From Pollenia angustigena (lineage: Eukaryota; Arthropoda; Insecta; Diptera; Polleniidae), in NCBI GenBank assembly GCA_930367215.1, contig OV884056.1, forward strand, positions 125,486,053-125,550,052: DNA of 64,000 nt, written 5' to 3'. The notes below the pieces were generated by a model. It ran no database searches, had not been told where the DNA came from, and saw nothing but the letters and a program-made list of their open reading frames with translations. The position numbers and the translations under genes were made by a program. Of this stretch, positions 11,060 to 21,994 are shown in pieces (position 1 is the first letter of the stretch; the number at the start of each line of letters is the position of its first letter).

Positions 11060-12347
11060 ATTTTGGTGTTGTTGTGGAAGCCCATAATTTATTACATTTA
11101 TGTCATAGAATGAAGAAAATGTTCTGGTTTAATAGATAGATGGCATGACAAAAAGGTTCCAAAATATGTACAGGTCGTACGCGTTTACTCCCCAAAAGCA
11201 CCAAATTTCAAAAAAGTACCAGTCACCTGTCCCCTTATTTTTTGTAATGAACAACAATAAGTGTTAAATTTTTTGGATCTCTTTAATGTTGGATTAGCGG
11301 GATCGGTTTGGCGAGAGGCCAACCTTCGGTCCAAAAGTCAGCTTTTTAGCTTCAGGAGTTTAGGATGTGCGATGATGAATCAGTCAGTTACTTTACAAAT
11401 TTATATTATATATTTAATGCACAAAAATAAATACTAAATTAAAAAAAGTACCAGTTTATTTAAAAAAAAAATACCAGCTAGAGAACAAAAAAGTAGCAAA
11501 AAATCCCTCTTGCAGATTCTCATTCACTCAGGAACTTGCATTTTTAATTTTATGTTTCTAGGTCCAACTAATACGGAAATATAAAAAGGCCCAGTCAAAG
11601 ATTAAAAAAGTATCAAAAAGTTCATTCTTATTGATTCTCATCCACCCAGGACATTGCATATTGAATCTTATGTTTTTGATCCAACATAAACGACAATTTA
11701 AAAAAATACGAGTTGTAGAACCAAAAAGTTTAGTAAAGTATCAAATTTCCCGTATTTCCCCCTTTTGGTACTATTTTTCCCCCCCATTACAGTATAAAAA
11801 ATTTCAGTATTTTATTGGCAGCTCATAATTTAGTACGTATATTTCAATGAATGGAGAAAAATGTTTTTTTAAAAAAGTACCAAAAATAGTTACGATTTTC
11901 ACCCCTTTAATGTTCGAATTTCGAAAAAGTACCAAATTTATATTCGAATTTTTTTGTAAGTTTCGAATGTGGTATAAACTTTGTTTCCATGTTTATTGGT
12001 TCAAAAGATGGGGTGTCAAAAATTTACCAAAATTCAGGTTTTACCTGTTTACTCCCTAATAGGGCCGAGTTTAAAAAAAGTACCAGACACCTGTCCATTT
12101 ATTTTCCTAAAGAACAACGATAGGTATTTATTTTTTTGGTATTTCTTTAGTTTTGGAGGTATAAGGTTACGAAATTTCCCCGTTTTTACCCCCTAAACAT
12201 TCGAATTTCCAAAAATCCCGTCTTAGTGGATCGATTTGGAGAGTGACCAATCTCGGGTCCAAAATTCAAGTGTTTAGCTTCAGGCGTTTAGGCTGTGCGG
12301 TGATGAATCAGTCAGTCAGTCAGTAACGTTATAGTTTTATAAACATA
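11060..12347. repeat. Dispersed GTACCAAAAA-type repeat family, first block
   Basis: No gene. The stretch is built of diverged copies of a unit containing AAAAAGTACCA, TTTTACCCC and GAATTTCGAAAAAGTACC. Two copies of a landmark (TTTAGCTTCAGG...GATGAATCAGTCAGT) occur at about 11340-11400 and 12260-12320. The same family makes up 16700-17690. The small ORFs here have no recognisable product. Confidence 0.6.
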
Positions 12348-12376
12348 CTAGCATTTGGCCCGCTACTTCGTTAGCG
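12348..12376 (-). other. Helitron-type 3' terminus
   Basis: Read on the - strand, an exact 5-bp stem hairpin (CGCTAACGAAGTAGCG, 12376-12361) is followed 9 nt later by CTAG (12351-12348) and then a T. A short hairpin upstream of a terminal CTRR with insertion before T is the standard Helitron 3' end. The same hairpin recurs at 16603-16618, and a related CTAG end lies at about 16687. The GTACCAAAA-type DNA around 12400-12720 would lie inside this element. Confidence 0.6.
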
Positions 12377-12772
12377 TCAGGCAGTAAGTAGCACCAAAAT
12401 TAATTTAATGTTAGAACGACAATGACAGTTAATGAACAAAAAAGTACCAAAAACTTCCTCTTATAGATCCTTCTCCACTCAGGACATTGCATCAATAATT
12501 TTATGTTTCTAGGTCCAATACTAATAAAAATTCAAAAAGCACCAGTTAAAGAACAAAAAAGTACCAAAAAGTTTCCTCATAGATTCTTATCTACTCAGGA
12601 CATTACATGCTGAACTCTATGTTTCTAGGTCCAATAATAACAAAAATTCAAAATGTCCCAGTTAAAGAACACAAAAGTAAAAAAAAGCCCTCTTACAGAT
12701 TCTCATTCACTCAGGACCTTGCATGTTTAATTTTATATTTCTAGGTCCAATACCTGTAATTTTTAAAGTAAA

Positions 12773-13436
12773 AAATAAATTTCAAAAGATTTTGTTATTC
12801 GTGCTTAATTCCCAGTTTTTATTCTTGATAAAAACACTTGACATTTATTGTTGATGGGATAAGCTATTCCTATGCATTTCACTGGTTGCTTAGGCCAGAT
12901 CATCAGGAAACTTCATCCATAAAGGTTTTAGACAAACTAAAGATATTAAACCAAATAAAACTGTTAAACGTATAAGAATTATAGCAACAGTTCTACTTGT
13001 AACAATATCAAAGTTTAAACAAAACACATCAACAATAAACAACAGTGGGTTCATCTCATCTTACATTTCCCCACTACAATTAGTTGAAATTCTCTCAACA
13101 TTAATTGTAGTTGTAAGTAGGTTAAGAAAAACAAAATGAAAAAAACAACAACTTACAAAAGATGTTGTCAATTAAGTGTTTTTTAGGCCGTGCACTGCCT
13201 GTTTATTATCAAAAAGTAATTTCAATTTTTGGGAATACAAAATTTTAATTTCAAAAGATTTTGTTATTCGTGCTTAATTCCCAGTTTTTATTATTGATAA
13301 AAACACTTGAAATTTATTGTTGATGGGATAAGCTATTCCTATGCATTTCACTGGTTGCTTAGGCCAGATCATCAGGAAACTTCATCCATAAAGGTTTTAG
13401 ACAAACTAAAGATATTAAACCAAATAAAACTGTTCT
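12773..13436 (-). mobile_element. Miniature LTR element (LTR - about 140 bp - partial LTR)
   Basis: On the - strand there is a full LTR (about 12773-13065, starting TGTAAGATGAGATGAACCC), preceded by a purine tract (GTGGGGAAA), a very short non-coding interior, and a second LTR cut off at 13436. The twin LTRs with almost nothing between them resemble terminal-repeat retrotransposons in miniature. The cut LTR joins directly to the 3'-truncated jockey gag fragment. Confidence 0.65.
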
Positions 13437-14834
13437 TGGCAGTTTAAGCACTGAACAGGTCCATTTTTTTGTGCGGCTCTTCTATAGTTATTCTTCTGTA
13501 GAGAATATATTTTAAATTGTAAATAGTATGTGTTTCGTTTTTTTTAAGTTTTACGTCGCCGGGTTCAAACTCCACTCGAAAAAGTGGTTGGGGAATTTTT
13601 TCTCTATTTTTAATATTTACTACATGTTTACCTTGAAGCCTTTTTCTTCTAGGAATGTTTTAACCTCTTCTGGGTCCACACATGAGTCAATACCCTTAAT
13701 CACTACCTGTAGACCTTTACTGCTTTTCAGTTGGTAGGTATAAAAGTTTTTTTTAAGCGTTTCAAAGTTGTTTACTATTTTGCGAAAATCATTCTCATTA
13801 TTGACTTGTATTTTTGTCTCGTTTATACTTCCACGCTTTATAGCCGCTACGTAAAACGAATTTTCACCTATCACCGATATCAAACTCTTTATGAGCTCAT
13901 TTGAATTTTGCTCCCTTAGATATATCGGGGGAGGCTTGGATGGTTTAATGACGTTGGGTGCTTCAGAGGATTCATCCTCCAGAATTGCAAAACGATTTTG
14001 AGTATTTATTTTATCAAAAGATGGTACTTTTGAGGCCGAAGCAACTGCTGCAGAGGTAGGGCTGCGTCCCCGTTTAAGCACTGTTATGTACCTGTCCATA
14101 CCAACTTGTACTGTAGGCTTTTGACAACTTTTTACAGGGGGGTTTTCCATTGCATTTGTGTTTGAGTTCATGGTATCATTTCCCACTAAATTTGTTTTTG
14201 ACGTCACGGCAATACTTGCTGGCCTGGCAACTCTTGTCACCAAATCTTGTTGTAGTTTTTTTAATGAGTCACTATCCACCGTTTGTGTAAATACCGAGGG
14301 TGAGAGGGAACGTGTTCGAGTAATTGGCTTAACCGTTAGGTAGTTTATATTGTTTTGTTTTGTTTTATTTATTTCTGCATTATTTTCATTTGCATTAACT
14401 AAAACGTAAACGTTTCTTTCATTTTGTCTTAGTGTTGTTTCACTGTTTGTACTCATGCAAAGAGTTGTTTTTGTTTTTCACCGTTTTGCTTTGCTTTAAT
14501 ATTTTTATTATTTATTGTATTTTACAACAACAAAAGAAAAAACCAGAATTTAAATGTTTTGTTCAGAATATGTTTACACATGTATGAACATTCATACGTA
14601 CATACATATACATATATTTTTACTGTTTTATTTAATTTAATTTTATCGTTTTAAATTGTTCACTATTATGTTAAGTAATTTAAATAACAAAATATATTAT
14701 TTTTTTTTTTTAAGCGTCCATTCGCTGCTTATATTTATGTATGTATTACAAAATCAAATGTGATTAATTAATAGTTCAAATCGTATGCGGGGCTAAAAAT
14801 ACACGTCTGTATCACAACAAAGCACAAACCGAAC
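13437..14834 (-). mobile_element. 5' fragment of a jockey-clade element
   Basis: On the - strand this starts at 14834 with the same 5' end as the element at 3641 and has an uninterrupted leader of about 375 bp and the ORF1 N-terminal two-thirds. It stops abruptly at 13437 in the first zinc knuckle. Non-LTR elements normally lose their 5' part, so an intact 5' end with a missing 3' end implies a later rearrangement. LTR sequences abut both sides. Confidence 0.8.
13438..14456 (-). pseudogene. Jockey ORF1 N-terminal part
   Basis: 278 codons are open from the ATG at 14456 to a frameshift near 13622. Coding then continues in another frame, through the VVNI segment and a motif ahead of the zinc knuckles, to the truncation at 13438. 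It is a better-preserved version of the region damaged at 5390 and 5750 in the other copy. There is a Ser/Ala-rich stretch in the N-terminal half and then the PRE_C2HC-like region of jockey Gag. No start-site ambiguity. Confidence 0.75.
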
Positions 14835-15627
14835 AGATGAGATAAACCCACTTTTTTATTGTTGATGTGTTTTGTTAAAGCTTTGATATTGTTACAAGTA
14901 AAACTGTTGCTATAAGTCTTATACGTTTAACAGTTTTATTTGGTTTAATATCTTTAGTTTTTCTAAAATCTTTATGGATGAAGTTTCCTGATGATCTGGC
15001 CTAAGCAACCAGTGAAATGCATAGGAATAGCTTATCCCATCAACAATAAATTTCAAGTGTTTTTATCAATAATAAAAACTGGGAATTAAGCACGAATAAC
15101 AAAATCTTTTGAAATTAAAATTTTGTATTCCCAAAAATTGAAATTACTTTTTGATAATAAACAGGCAGTGCACGGCCTAAAAAACACTTAATTGACAACA
15201 TCTTTTGTAAGTTGTTGTTTGTTTTTTATTTTGTTTTTCTTAACCTACTTACAACTACAATTAATGATGAAAGAATTTCAACTGATTGTAGGGGGGAATG
15301 TAAGATGAGATAAACCCACTTTTTTATTGTTGATGTGTTTTGTTAAAGCTTTGATATTGTTACAAGTAAAACTGTTGCTATAAGTCTTATACGTTTAACA
15401 GTTTTATTTGGTTTAATATCTTTAGTTTTTCTAAAATCTTTATGGATGAAGTTTCCTGATGATCTGGCCTAAGCAACCAGTGAAATGCATAGGAATCGCT
15501 TATCCCATCAACAATAAATTTCAAGTGTTTTTATCAAGAATAAAAACTGGGAATTAAGCACGAATAACAAAATCTTTTGAAATTAAAATTTTGTATTCCC
15601 AAAAATTGAAATTACTTTTTGATAAAA
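14835..15627 (+). mobile_element. Miniature LTR element, second copy, opposite orientation
   Basis: LTR (14835-15159, lacking its first four bases), interior of about 140 bp (15160-15298) ending in the polypurine tract TAGGGGGGAA, then LTR (15299 to about 15627) starting TGTAAGATGAGATAAACCC. The two LTRs are nearly identical. There are no coding sequences. It is the same family as 12773-13436 but inverted, so the pair flanks the jockey fragment like a composite foldback. Related LTR pieces are at 17688-17960 and 62593-62870. Confidence 0.7.
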
Positions 15628-15807
15628 AATAAATAACATATTTTTCATGTTTTTTTTACGAAATTTTTTTATTTTTTATTGTAAGAATCGTAGTACATAA
15701 CGAATTATTTTTGTTGCTCATAATAATTTTGTATAAATGTTATACACAGTAGATTTGCTGAAAGTGGTATAGGCTGCGGAGTATATATAAGTTAAAACAA
15801 AAAACAC

Positions 15808-16005
15808 TCAAACGTATACATATGTACTTACCTTATTTTTGTTGAAGATCAAGCAAGCAATGTAAAACTGACCATGAGAAAAGCATTCCTCACTCAAGTC
15901 ATATGGGCATTGCAAATCGTCGATGGTTAACCATTCAATTTCCATTGTCTGAAGAAATGTATCATTAAGTAAGGGAGAGACGGGTTTTCCAATACGATAC
16001 TTCAT
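15808..16005 (-). pseudogene. Possible Helitron Pif1-type helicase C-terminal remnant
   Basis: A 65-codon minus-strand ORF contains CFSHGQFYIAC, which resembles the last helicase motif of Helitron Pif1 domains (consensus CFSHGQLYVACSR). The SRV part is changed to LIF, and no other helicase motif is nearby. A Helitron-type 3' end on the same strand at 12348 lies downstream, with the miniature LTR elements in between. The assignment rests on one motif and is tentative. Confidence 0.45.
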
Positions 16006-16600
16006 TAAAAACTTGTATTTAGATTAAAATGGATGCCTTTGATGATATTTAAAAATGCCTAATTTAATTGAGTAAATTTTCTGGAAACCTTTGACATTTT
16101 TAATAGTTAATGATTTTTTGTTAAATTTAGCTTAAAGCTAGTGTTAATTTGAATTTGTTTAATTGATATGGTGTAGTCGTAAAACCAAACGTTTTATTGC
16201 CCAAAAAAAAAGAAAAATCGGAGAAATTTCTAAACTGTAAGAGCACAAAAATGCTTTTACCTTTCTTTATTGGTTGTAACGTATTAATTAAAGTTTAAAA
16301 TGTCGTTTATTTGATACATTAAAATAGTTGTGCAGTATTTTGGTTTCTGAAAAAGTGGTGTATGATCTGCATTACCTTTCAAGTGAGAAAGTACAGTCGG
16401 TCAAGCCCGACTATATGATACCCTACACCACAGTATTGAGAAAATGTAAAAAAAATTATAATAATAAAAATTAAATAAGAAAATCTTTTTATTATCACTT
16501 TGTGTGAAAAGTCAAATTCATTTTTCTTATTAGGAAATAAAAATGGGTAACTGTGAAAAAAATGTTGCATAAAAAAGTTCTTCGTATTCGATTTAATATA
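16006..16600. other. A+T-rich stretch without recognisable gene
   Basis: Nothing coding is recognised. 16390-16430 holds a short piece of the hairpin repeat seen at 3796 (GTCGGTCAAGCCCGACTATATGATACC-type wording, then the ACACCACAG end). The minus-strand ORF at 16570-16379 reads through it and is not credible. Confidence 0.5.
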
Positions 16601-16699
16601 CCCGCTACTTCGTTAGCGTCTCCATTTCTTCGTGGACATATTTTTATGCCACAGTTTATTTTTCTTGGTTTAAACTTGTTTAAATTCTAGCATTTAACC

Positions 16700-17690
16700 C
16701 GCCACTTTAGAAGATCCAAAAAGCTAAAGAAAAATATCAAATTTCACGTATTTCCTTTTTTGGGTACTATATTTGTCCCCCATTAAAGTATCGAAATTTT
16801 AGTTTTGTAGTGGCAGCCCATAATTTAGTACGAATATGTCAATGAATGGAGTAAATGTTTTGTAAGAAAAAGTACCAAAAATACTTACGATTTAAAGTAT
16901 CGTAATTTTAGTATTGTAGTGGCAGCCCATAATTAAGTACGAATATGTCAATGAATGGCGGAAATGTTTTGTAAAAAAAATACCAAAAATACTTACGATT
17001 TTCACCCCTTTAATGTTCGAATTTCGAAAAAGTACCATATTCGTTTCGAATGTGGTATTAACTTTGTTTTAATTTTTTATAATTAATGGACCGGTTGGGT
17101 CATGATATTTTTTATAGAAATTACGATTCAATTGTAATAACCATAAAAGTATCGAAATTTTAGTTTTGTAGTGGCAGCCCATAATTTAGTACGAATATGT
17201 CAATGAATGGAGTAAATGTTTTGTAAGAAAAAGTACCAAAAATACTTACGATTTAAAGTATCGTAATTTTAGTATTGTAGTGGCAGCCTATAATTTAGTA
17301 CGAATATGTCAATGAATGTCGGAAATGTTTTGTAAAAAAAAGTACCAAAAATACTTACGATTTTCACCCCTTTAATGTTCGAATTTCGAAAAAGTACCAT
17401 ATTCGTTTCGAATGTGGTATTAACTTTGTTTCTATGTTTATTGGTTCAAAATATAGATGGGGTGACAAAAAAGTACTAAAATTCAGATTTTACCCGCTTA
17501 CTCCCTAATAGGGCCGAATTTCAAAAAAGTACCAGATACCTGTCCGCTTATTTTTCTAAAGAACAACGATTAGTATTACATTTATTTTGCATCTCTATTA
17601 GTTTTGGAGATATAAGGTTACCGAATTTTCCCGTTTTTACCTTTTTTACCCCCTAAACATTCGAATTTCGAAAAATCCCGTTGTTGATGG
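16700..17690. repeat. GTACCAAAAA-type repeat with a large direct duplication
   Basis: Unit 16785-17064 recurs as 17147-17430 with few differences. Each unit itself contains two shorter repeats beginning with TAGTGGCAGCC. The 80-bp spacer (17065-17146) is a piece of another repeat that is also present at about 18510-18590 (GACCGGTTGGGTCATGA). No gene is present. Confidence 0.7.
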
Positions 17691-17960
17691 GATAAGCTAT
17701 TCCTATGCGCATTTCACTGATTGCTTAGGCCAGATCATCAGGCAACTTCATCCATAAAGATTTTAGAGTTTTATTTGGTTTAATATCTTTAGTTTTTCTA
17801 AAATCTTTATGGATGAAGTTTCCTGATGATCTGGCCTAAGCAACCAGTGAAATGCGCATAGGAATAGCTGATCCCATCAACAATAAATTTCAAGTGTTTT
17901 TATCAATAATAAAAACTGGGAATTAAGCACGAATAACAAAATCTTTTGAAATTAAAATTT
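17688..17960. repeat. Head-to-head LTR fragments forming a large hairpin
   Basis: About 80 bp of the miniature-element LTR in - orientation (17688-17767) is followed, after a short loop, by the same region in + orientation (about 17790-17882), then the rest of the LTR end. The arms match with few changes, including CATTTCACTG / CAGTGAAATG and GGGATAAGCTATTCC / GGAATAGCTGATCCC. Confidence 0.7.
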
Positions 17961-19646
17961 TTTATTCCCAAAAATTTAAATTACTTTTTGATAGATAGAT
18001 AACATAAATTTAAAAAAAAAAACAACAAAACAATTTATTTTATACATATGTATGTATATAATCAATTTTAAATTAATCATATTATTGTTTATCATTTTTT
18101 AATGTTAAAAAATTGTATGTAATGATATCATACAAAGTATGTTGTTGATTTTAAGCCATGGATTGTATTACAAACTTGCAATTATTTAACCCAAGCTTAA
18201 ATATCAATACCTTGGAGGTATGCTGCAACCTTAAGTTTTGAAGACATTAATACACATCAAATTGTACTCTCTTATAGAAAAAATTGTCCACATAGTGCAG
18301 TATACCTCTAGGGTACTGATATGGCTACATTTACTGCGACATTCATTATCAATAATTCAGTTAAGTCTGAAATTTATTTTTAAACAAAATTTTCCCACAA
18401 ATATTTCGAAAAACCGATTTAAAGTTTTAATAAATTTTTTTATGAATACGACAAATTGTGTTTATTTATAAAAACTTAGTTTATTTAACGTATGTGTTTT
18501 AAGGCAATTTTTAATTTTTTATAATTAATAGACCGGTTGGGTCATGACATTTTTTATAAAAATTACGATTCAATTGTAATAAGCATATAAACATTTACCC
18601 CCATATTATTAAAAAAAAATTCAGTCTTATAGCAGGTTAATGAAACGAATTTTTTATGAAAATTTGTTTAATAAACCTATCATAAATCAAAAATATTTTT
18701 TATGAATATGGGGGTTATTCTTTAGTTTCTGTAAATTACTTAATTTGGATTGTAAATAATTTTTATTTTCTGGTTGACAAATAGCGATTTTTTATCATAT
18801 TTATTTTTTGCTTGATATGTAACAATTATTTCTTGATTTCTATATTTTGCATGAAACTAATCATTATTATATTGGTATAATGTCTTAAGTAAATATAATT
18901 GTAAAAAAGGCTTGAAATGTGAATCTGCAAATTTTCTTTCAACTTACAATTATGGTGATCATTATGCAAAATATCAAAATCATGAAATATTCGTTATATA
19001 TTAAGCAAAAAATATTAATTTTAAATAATCGTTGTGTGTCAAAAAAAAATTTAACTCAAAAATAAAAATTATAAAAATAAAAAATACAAGTGAAATATAA
19101 TTTTTAATAATTTATTTTTGTATAGAGTATAACAATTCAATAAAAACGAACATTTTTGTACACAAAAGTTGATGTATTAAAAATCCCGGGATAAAAAAAA
19201 TAAATCCCAGGATTCGAAATTTATCAATCCCGAACAATTTCGGGATTCGGGATTTCCCGTTTGTCATCCCTACTTCATATAGATAACTTTTTTTGGGAGA
19301 GTGTAAATTCTACGGAGTAAAAGTTTTAAAAGCTGCTAAAAAAAAAACAAGTTTTGAATTCGCATTATCACAAAATCCGCTATTTTATTTAAAAATTTGA
19401 CTTCATAATTGTAATTATCGCAAAAATATTTTACAGATTTGGTATATCGTGTTCTATGGCATTAAATTTAATATTAATCATTTTTAAAAATTTAAAATTT
19501 TAATTAAAAATTAAAATTAAAGTTTTTGTTAAGCGATTTTTGTTTACTTACAATTTTAATATTTGATCACGTTGAAATGGCTTTGGAGAGGTAGAAAATT
19601 TCGACGTCGAGCTTAGAACAACCTAATACGTTGTTTATGTACATAT
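17961..19646. other. A+T-rich DNA, no gene seen
   Basis: There are only short, low-complexity ORFs. The one at 18238-18471 shows no family features. A cluster of CCCGGGAT / ATCCCAGG / CGGGATT words at about 19180-19262 looks like the end of a mobile element, but I could not find its partner. Confidence 0.5.
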
Positions 19647-20228
19647 TGCAACGTTACTGCCTTTTCAATAACCTTTTCGGTTTATTTCCTTTATAATAAA
19701 CCCCTTGAGTTCTTTATTGCACTTTAATAAAATTAAAAAAACACAACACTTTAATTAATAACACTTATTTACACAGCCTTATTTAGAACTTAGTCACTGT
19801 TAACACACGAATAGTTTACAGATTTTATTCACAACTCACTACAATGTTTTAAATTTTCTCCGCGTGATGCGTTATTGACAAAGTCTGAACTTGGAATGAA
19901 TTTATGCCATCTCTTGCGATCCTATTTATACTCTAGCCCAGACGTGTAGATGATACTAGTTACGTCTAGATGGCTCTAGAAAGTTCGCCTTACAACGGCT
20001 ATTTCGTTAATTAAACTTACTCAACTATAGTTACTGTCTATATGGCTGAATGGATTGAGGTAATAGGCATCATAAACTAAGGCATTATTTTAGGCGTTAA
20101 TAACGAACATTCTAGTATTTACAGTGGGGTTGAAGTACAATAATGCACAACAATTTTAACATTACATCTGTAAATTTATTTTTACTAATAAATTAATCTA
20201 ATTCTTAACTAAAGTTACTTCCGTAACA
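19647..20228 (-). mobile_element. Solo LTR, gypsy/mdg1 type
   Basis: 582 bp bounded by TG...CA on both strands (minus-strand start TGTTACGGAAGTAAC) and flanked by ATAT at 19643-19646 and 20229-20232, a 4-bp target duplication. On the - strand a TATAAATA box lies at about 19932, followed by a G+C-richer transcript start region and an AATAAA near the LTR end. No internal retrotransposon DNA adjoins it, so it is the product of LTR-LTR recombination. Four-base TSD and TGT...ACA ends fit the gypsy superfamily. Confidence 0.75.
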
Positions 20229-20904
20229 ATATGTATATACATACGTTTTTTTAATTCACATATAATTATTCCAATATTTTAGCTATGTTTGTATTATCAA
20301 AATAAAAGTTAAGATACACAGGTTTTTTAAGAATATTATTTTATTTCCTTTATTCAATCTGTGATCAGAATCTATAACCATCTAAATCGACTTACTAATT
20401 AAGAAGTAAATTCAACAGTTGAATTACTTAATATGTATAATTTAATATAAGTAGTATAAATATGGGGATTTTGTATATGATTTTTCCTCCCTACGTGATT
20501 CCCATAAGGAGGAATTTTTAAATTTCAATTTCCTCCCTACGTGTTTTCCCATAAGGAGGAATTTTTTCTTCCCATAGGGAGGAATTTTTAAATTGAAATG
20601 TTACTTTAAACTTAGATATTCTAGATTAATTTTTCAACTTTTTTTTTTTTTTTTTTTTGCTCCAATGGATTTTTCCATAAGGAGGAATTTTAGATATAAA
20701 CAAAATAAAAAAAATTTGAGTAATTTTAAATAAAAAAAGAGAATTATATAAAGTTGATATTTTCTTCAATGAAGAGAAATTTAAAAATGCGTACAAATAA
20801 ATTGTTTGAGTATGTTAAAATAAGATAGAGTAATGTGTAAAATATTTAGAATATGCAGCACATGTAAGTATAGAGATTAACTCAATTTGAAAGTTTGCCA
20901 TTAA

Positions 20905-20914
20905 TATAAAAAGG
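20905..20914 (+). promoter_or_regulatory. TATA box of the left TIR spliced gene
   Basis: TATAAAAAGG lies 61 bp upstream of the ATG at 20975, well placed for a start of transcription around 20935. The same box is preserved in the right repeat at 33502-33493. Confidence 0.6.
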
Positions 20915-20974
20915 CTTAGGGAGTGTATTCCACATCATTGTTCTAATTGTCACGTTAAAGGAAACTTAATAAAA

Positions 20975-21346
20975 ATGGTAAGCATTTCGTACAAAATAAA
21001 GGTATATTTAATTATTTATTATGTTTTTTTTGTTTGTTTTCAGATGTATAAAAAAATTGTGAATATTGCCCAAGGTATTAAGCCTGAGTATATTAGAATA
21101 GATGATATACCTTTAAACCAATCTTTGAAAATTGTGAATTTTGAATGGAAAGAAACACAATATGGTATAAAAGTCATTGCCAATTTAGACGACAATAAAT
21201 GGTTTTATCTCCCCAATAGAATGATAAAATTTTTAAATAAGGAGGATCCATACTTAACTCAAATGAATGATAAAGTTTGGACAATTATTTACAAGGGGCG
21301 TCAATTACCAAATGGACCTGCAATATTCGATTTAAATTATACCTAA
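20975..21346 (+). CDS. TIR-encoded small protein with a 66-bp intron, left copy
   Basis: The first ATG (20975) is followed at once by GTAAGC, and TTTTCAG ends at 21043 directly before another ATG, so a 66-bp intron (20978-21043) probably removes the hydrophobic stretch that an unspliced reading would give. The spliced protein is about 101 residues: basic N-terminus (MYKKIVNIAQGIKPEY), then a compact domain with repeated aromatic residues (FEWKE, DNKWFYLPNR, VWTIIYKG). No known domain recognised. Its place in both TIRs, behind a TATA box, suggests an early or regulatory role rather than a structural one. This is the intact copy. Confidence 0.65.
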   Translation: MVSISYKIKVYLIIYYVFFVCFQMYKKIVNIAQGIKPEYIRIDDIPLNQSLKIVNFEWKETQYGIKVIANLDDNKWFYLPNRMIKFLNKEDPYLTQMNDKVWTIIYKGRQLPNGPAIFDLNYT

Positions 21347-21451
21347 ACTCTGAAAAAATCCTTACAATAAAGATGAATATAATAAAAGAAAAACAAGATT
21401 TTTTTTTTAATTTTTATTCCTTTTATTTAAAATAATTTTACATATAAAAAT

Positions 21452-21769
21452 TTAAAATTTAATTTCCAAGAAATAAGAATCGTCGTCCTCCAAAAATTTT
21501 TTTATGAAGTCGGGAATCTCCTCCTTCGCGTTGTCGGGGATCTCTTCCTTTATGTTCATCTCTGCGGGATTTGGATTTTGAAATTTGGAGTTCTTAGCCG
21601 CGTTGTCGGGGATCTCTTCCTTTATGTTCATCTCTGCGGGATTTGGATTTTGAAATTTGGATTTCTTAGCACTAAAATTATGCACTCGCATAAAGTGCCG
21701 TTTTTTGTTATATTTGTTTGCAAACGTTAAATGTTTGCAAAACTCGCAACTGATTTTAACGCTTTCCAT
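21452..21769 (-). CDS. TIR-encoded zinc-finger protein, left copy
   Basis: 105 residues. The N-terminus has a single C2H2-like finger (C8, C11, H25, H30; spacing C-x2-C-x13-H-x4-H, one residue longer between Cys and His than the classical finger). It is followed by two nearly identical 24-residue repeats (SKFQNPNPAEMNIKEEIPDN) and an acidic, aromatic C-terminal tail. It converges with the spliced gene at 20975, tail to tail. Possible roles are TIR binding or transcription control; this is inference from position and the finger. Confidence 0.75.
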   Translation of the reverse strand: MESVKISCEFCKHLTFANKYNKKRHFMRVHNFSAKKSKFQNPNPAEMNIKEEIPDNAAKNSKFQNPNPAEMNIKEEIPDNAKEEIPDFIKKFLEDDDSYFLEIKF

Positions 21770-21994
21770 TTTTTAATTAAATAAAAATATTAAAAAATCT
21801 TTTGAAAATACCTCGTAAAACATATATTTATTTACTTATAAACTTTTTTTATTTTGGTATACATATTTAAAGTTAATCAAAGCATATTTTGAAAACTGAT
21901 CTATGATTATTGAACTCTTAAGAACATTCTGGTAAAAAGTAAATATACAATTGTTATTGTGGAAATTAAAAGTCAATAAACTTTTCGTTATGCT

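Larger units (their letters stand above)
3641..11060 (+). mobile_element. Jockey-clade non-LTR retrotransposon, full-length ends but interrupted and decayed
   Basis: The 5' end (TTCGGTTTGTGCTTT) is shared with the fragment ending at 14834 on the other strand. The element then has a 5' leader, a gag-like ORF1 with zinc knuckles, ORF2 with APE endonuclease and reverse transcriptase, and a 3' end with AATAAATAAATAATGAAAC and an A-run near 11040-11060. The leader contains a dispersed hairpin repeat (about 3787-4495) and a MITE (4527-5076); ORF1 is split by a Harbinger insertion. Flanking target duplication is not visible because both flanks are rearranged. A 3' fragment of the same family lies at 62931-63257. 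Confidence 0.85.

Noticed and set aside
20975..21043. Hydrophobic N-terminus of the TIR gene as a signal peptide
   Set aside because: It begins GTAAGC right after the ATG and ends TTTTCAG before the next ATG, so an intron explains it better.
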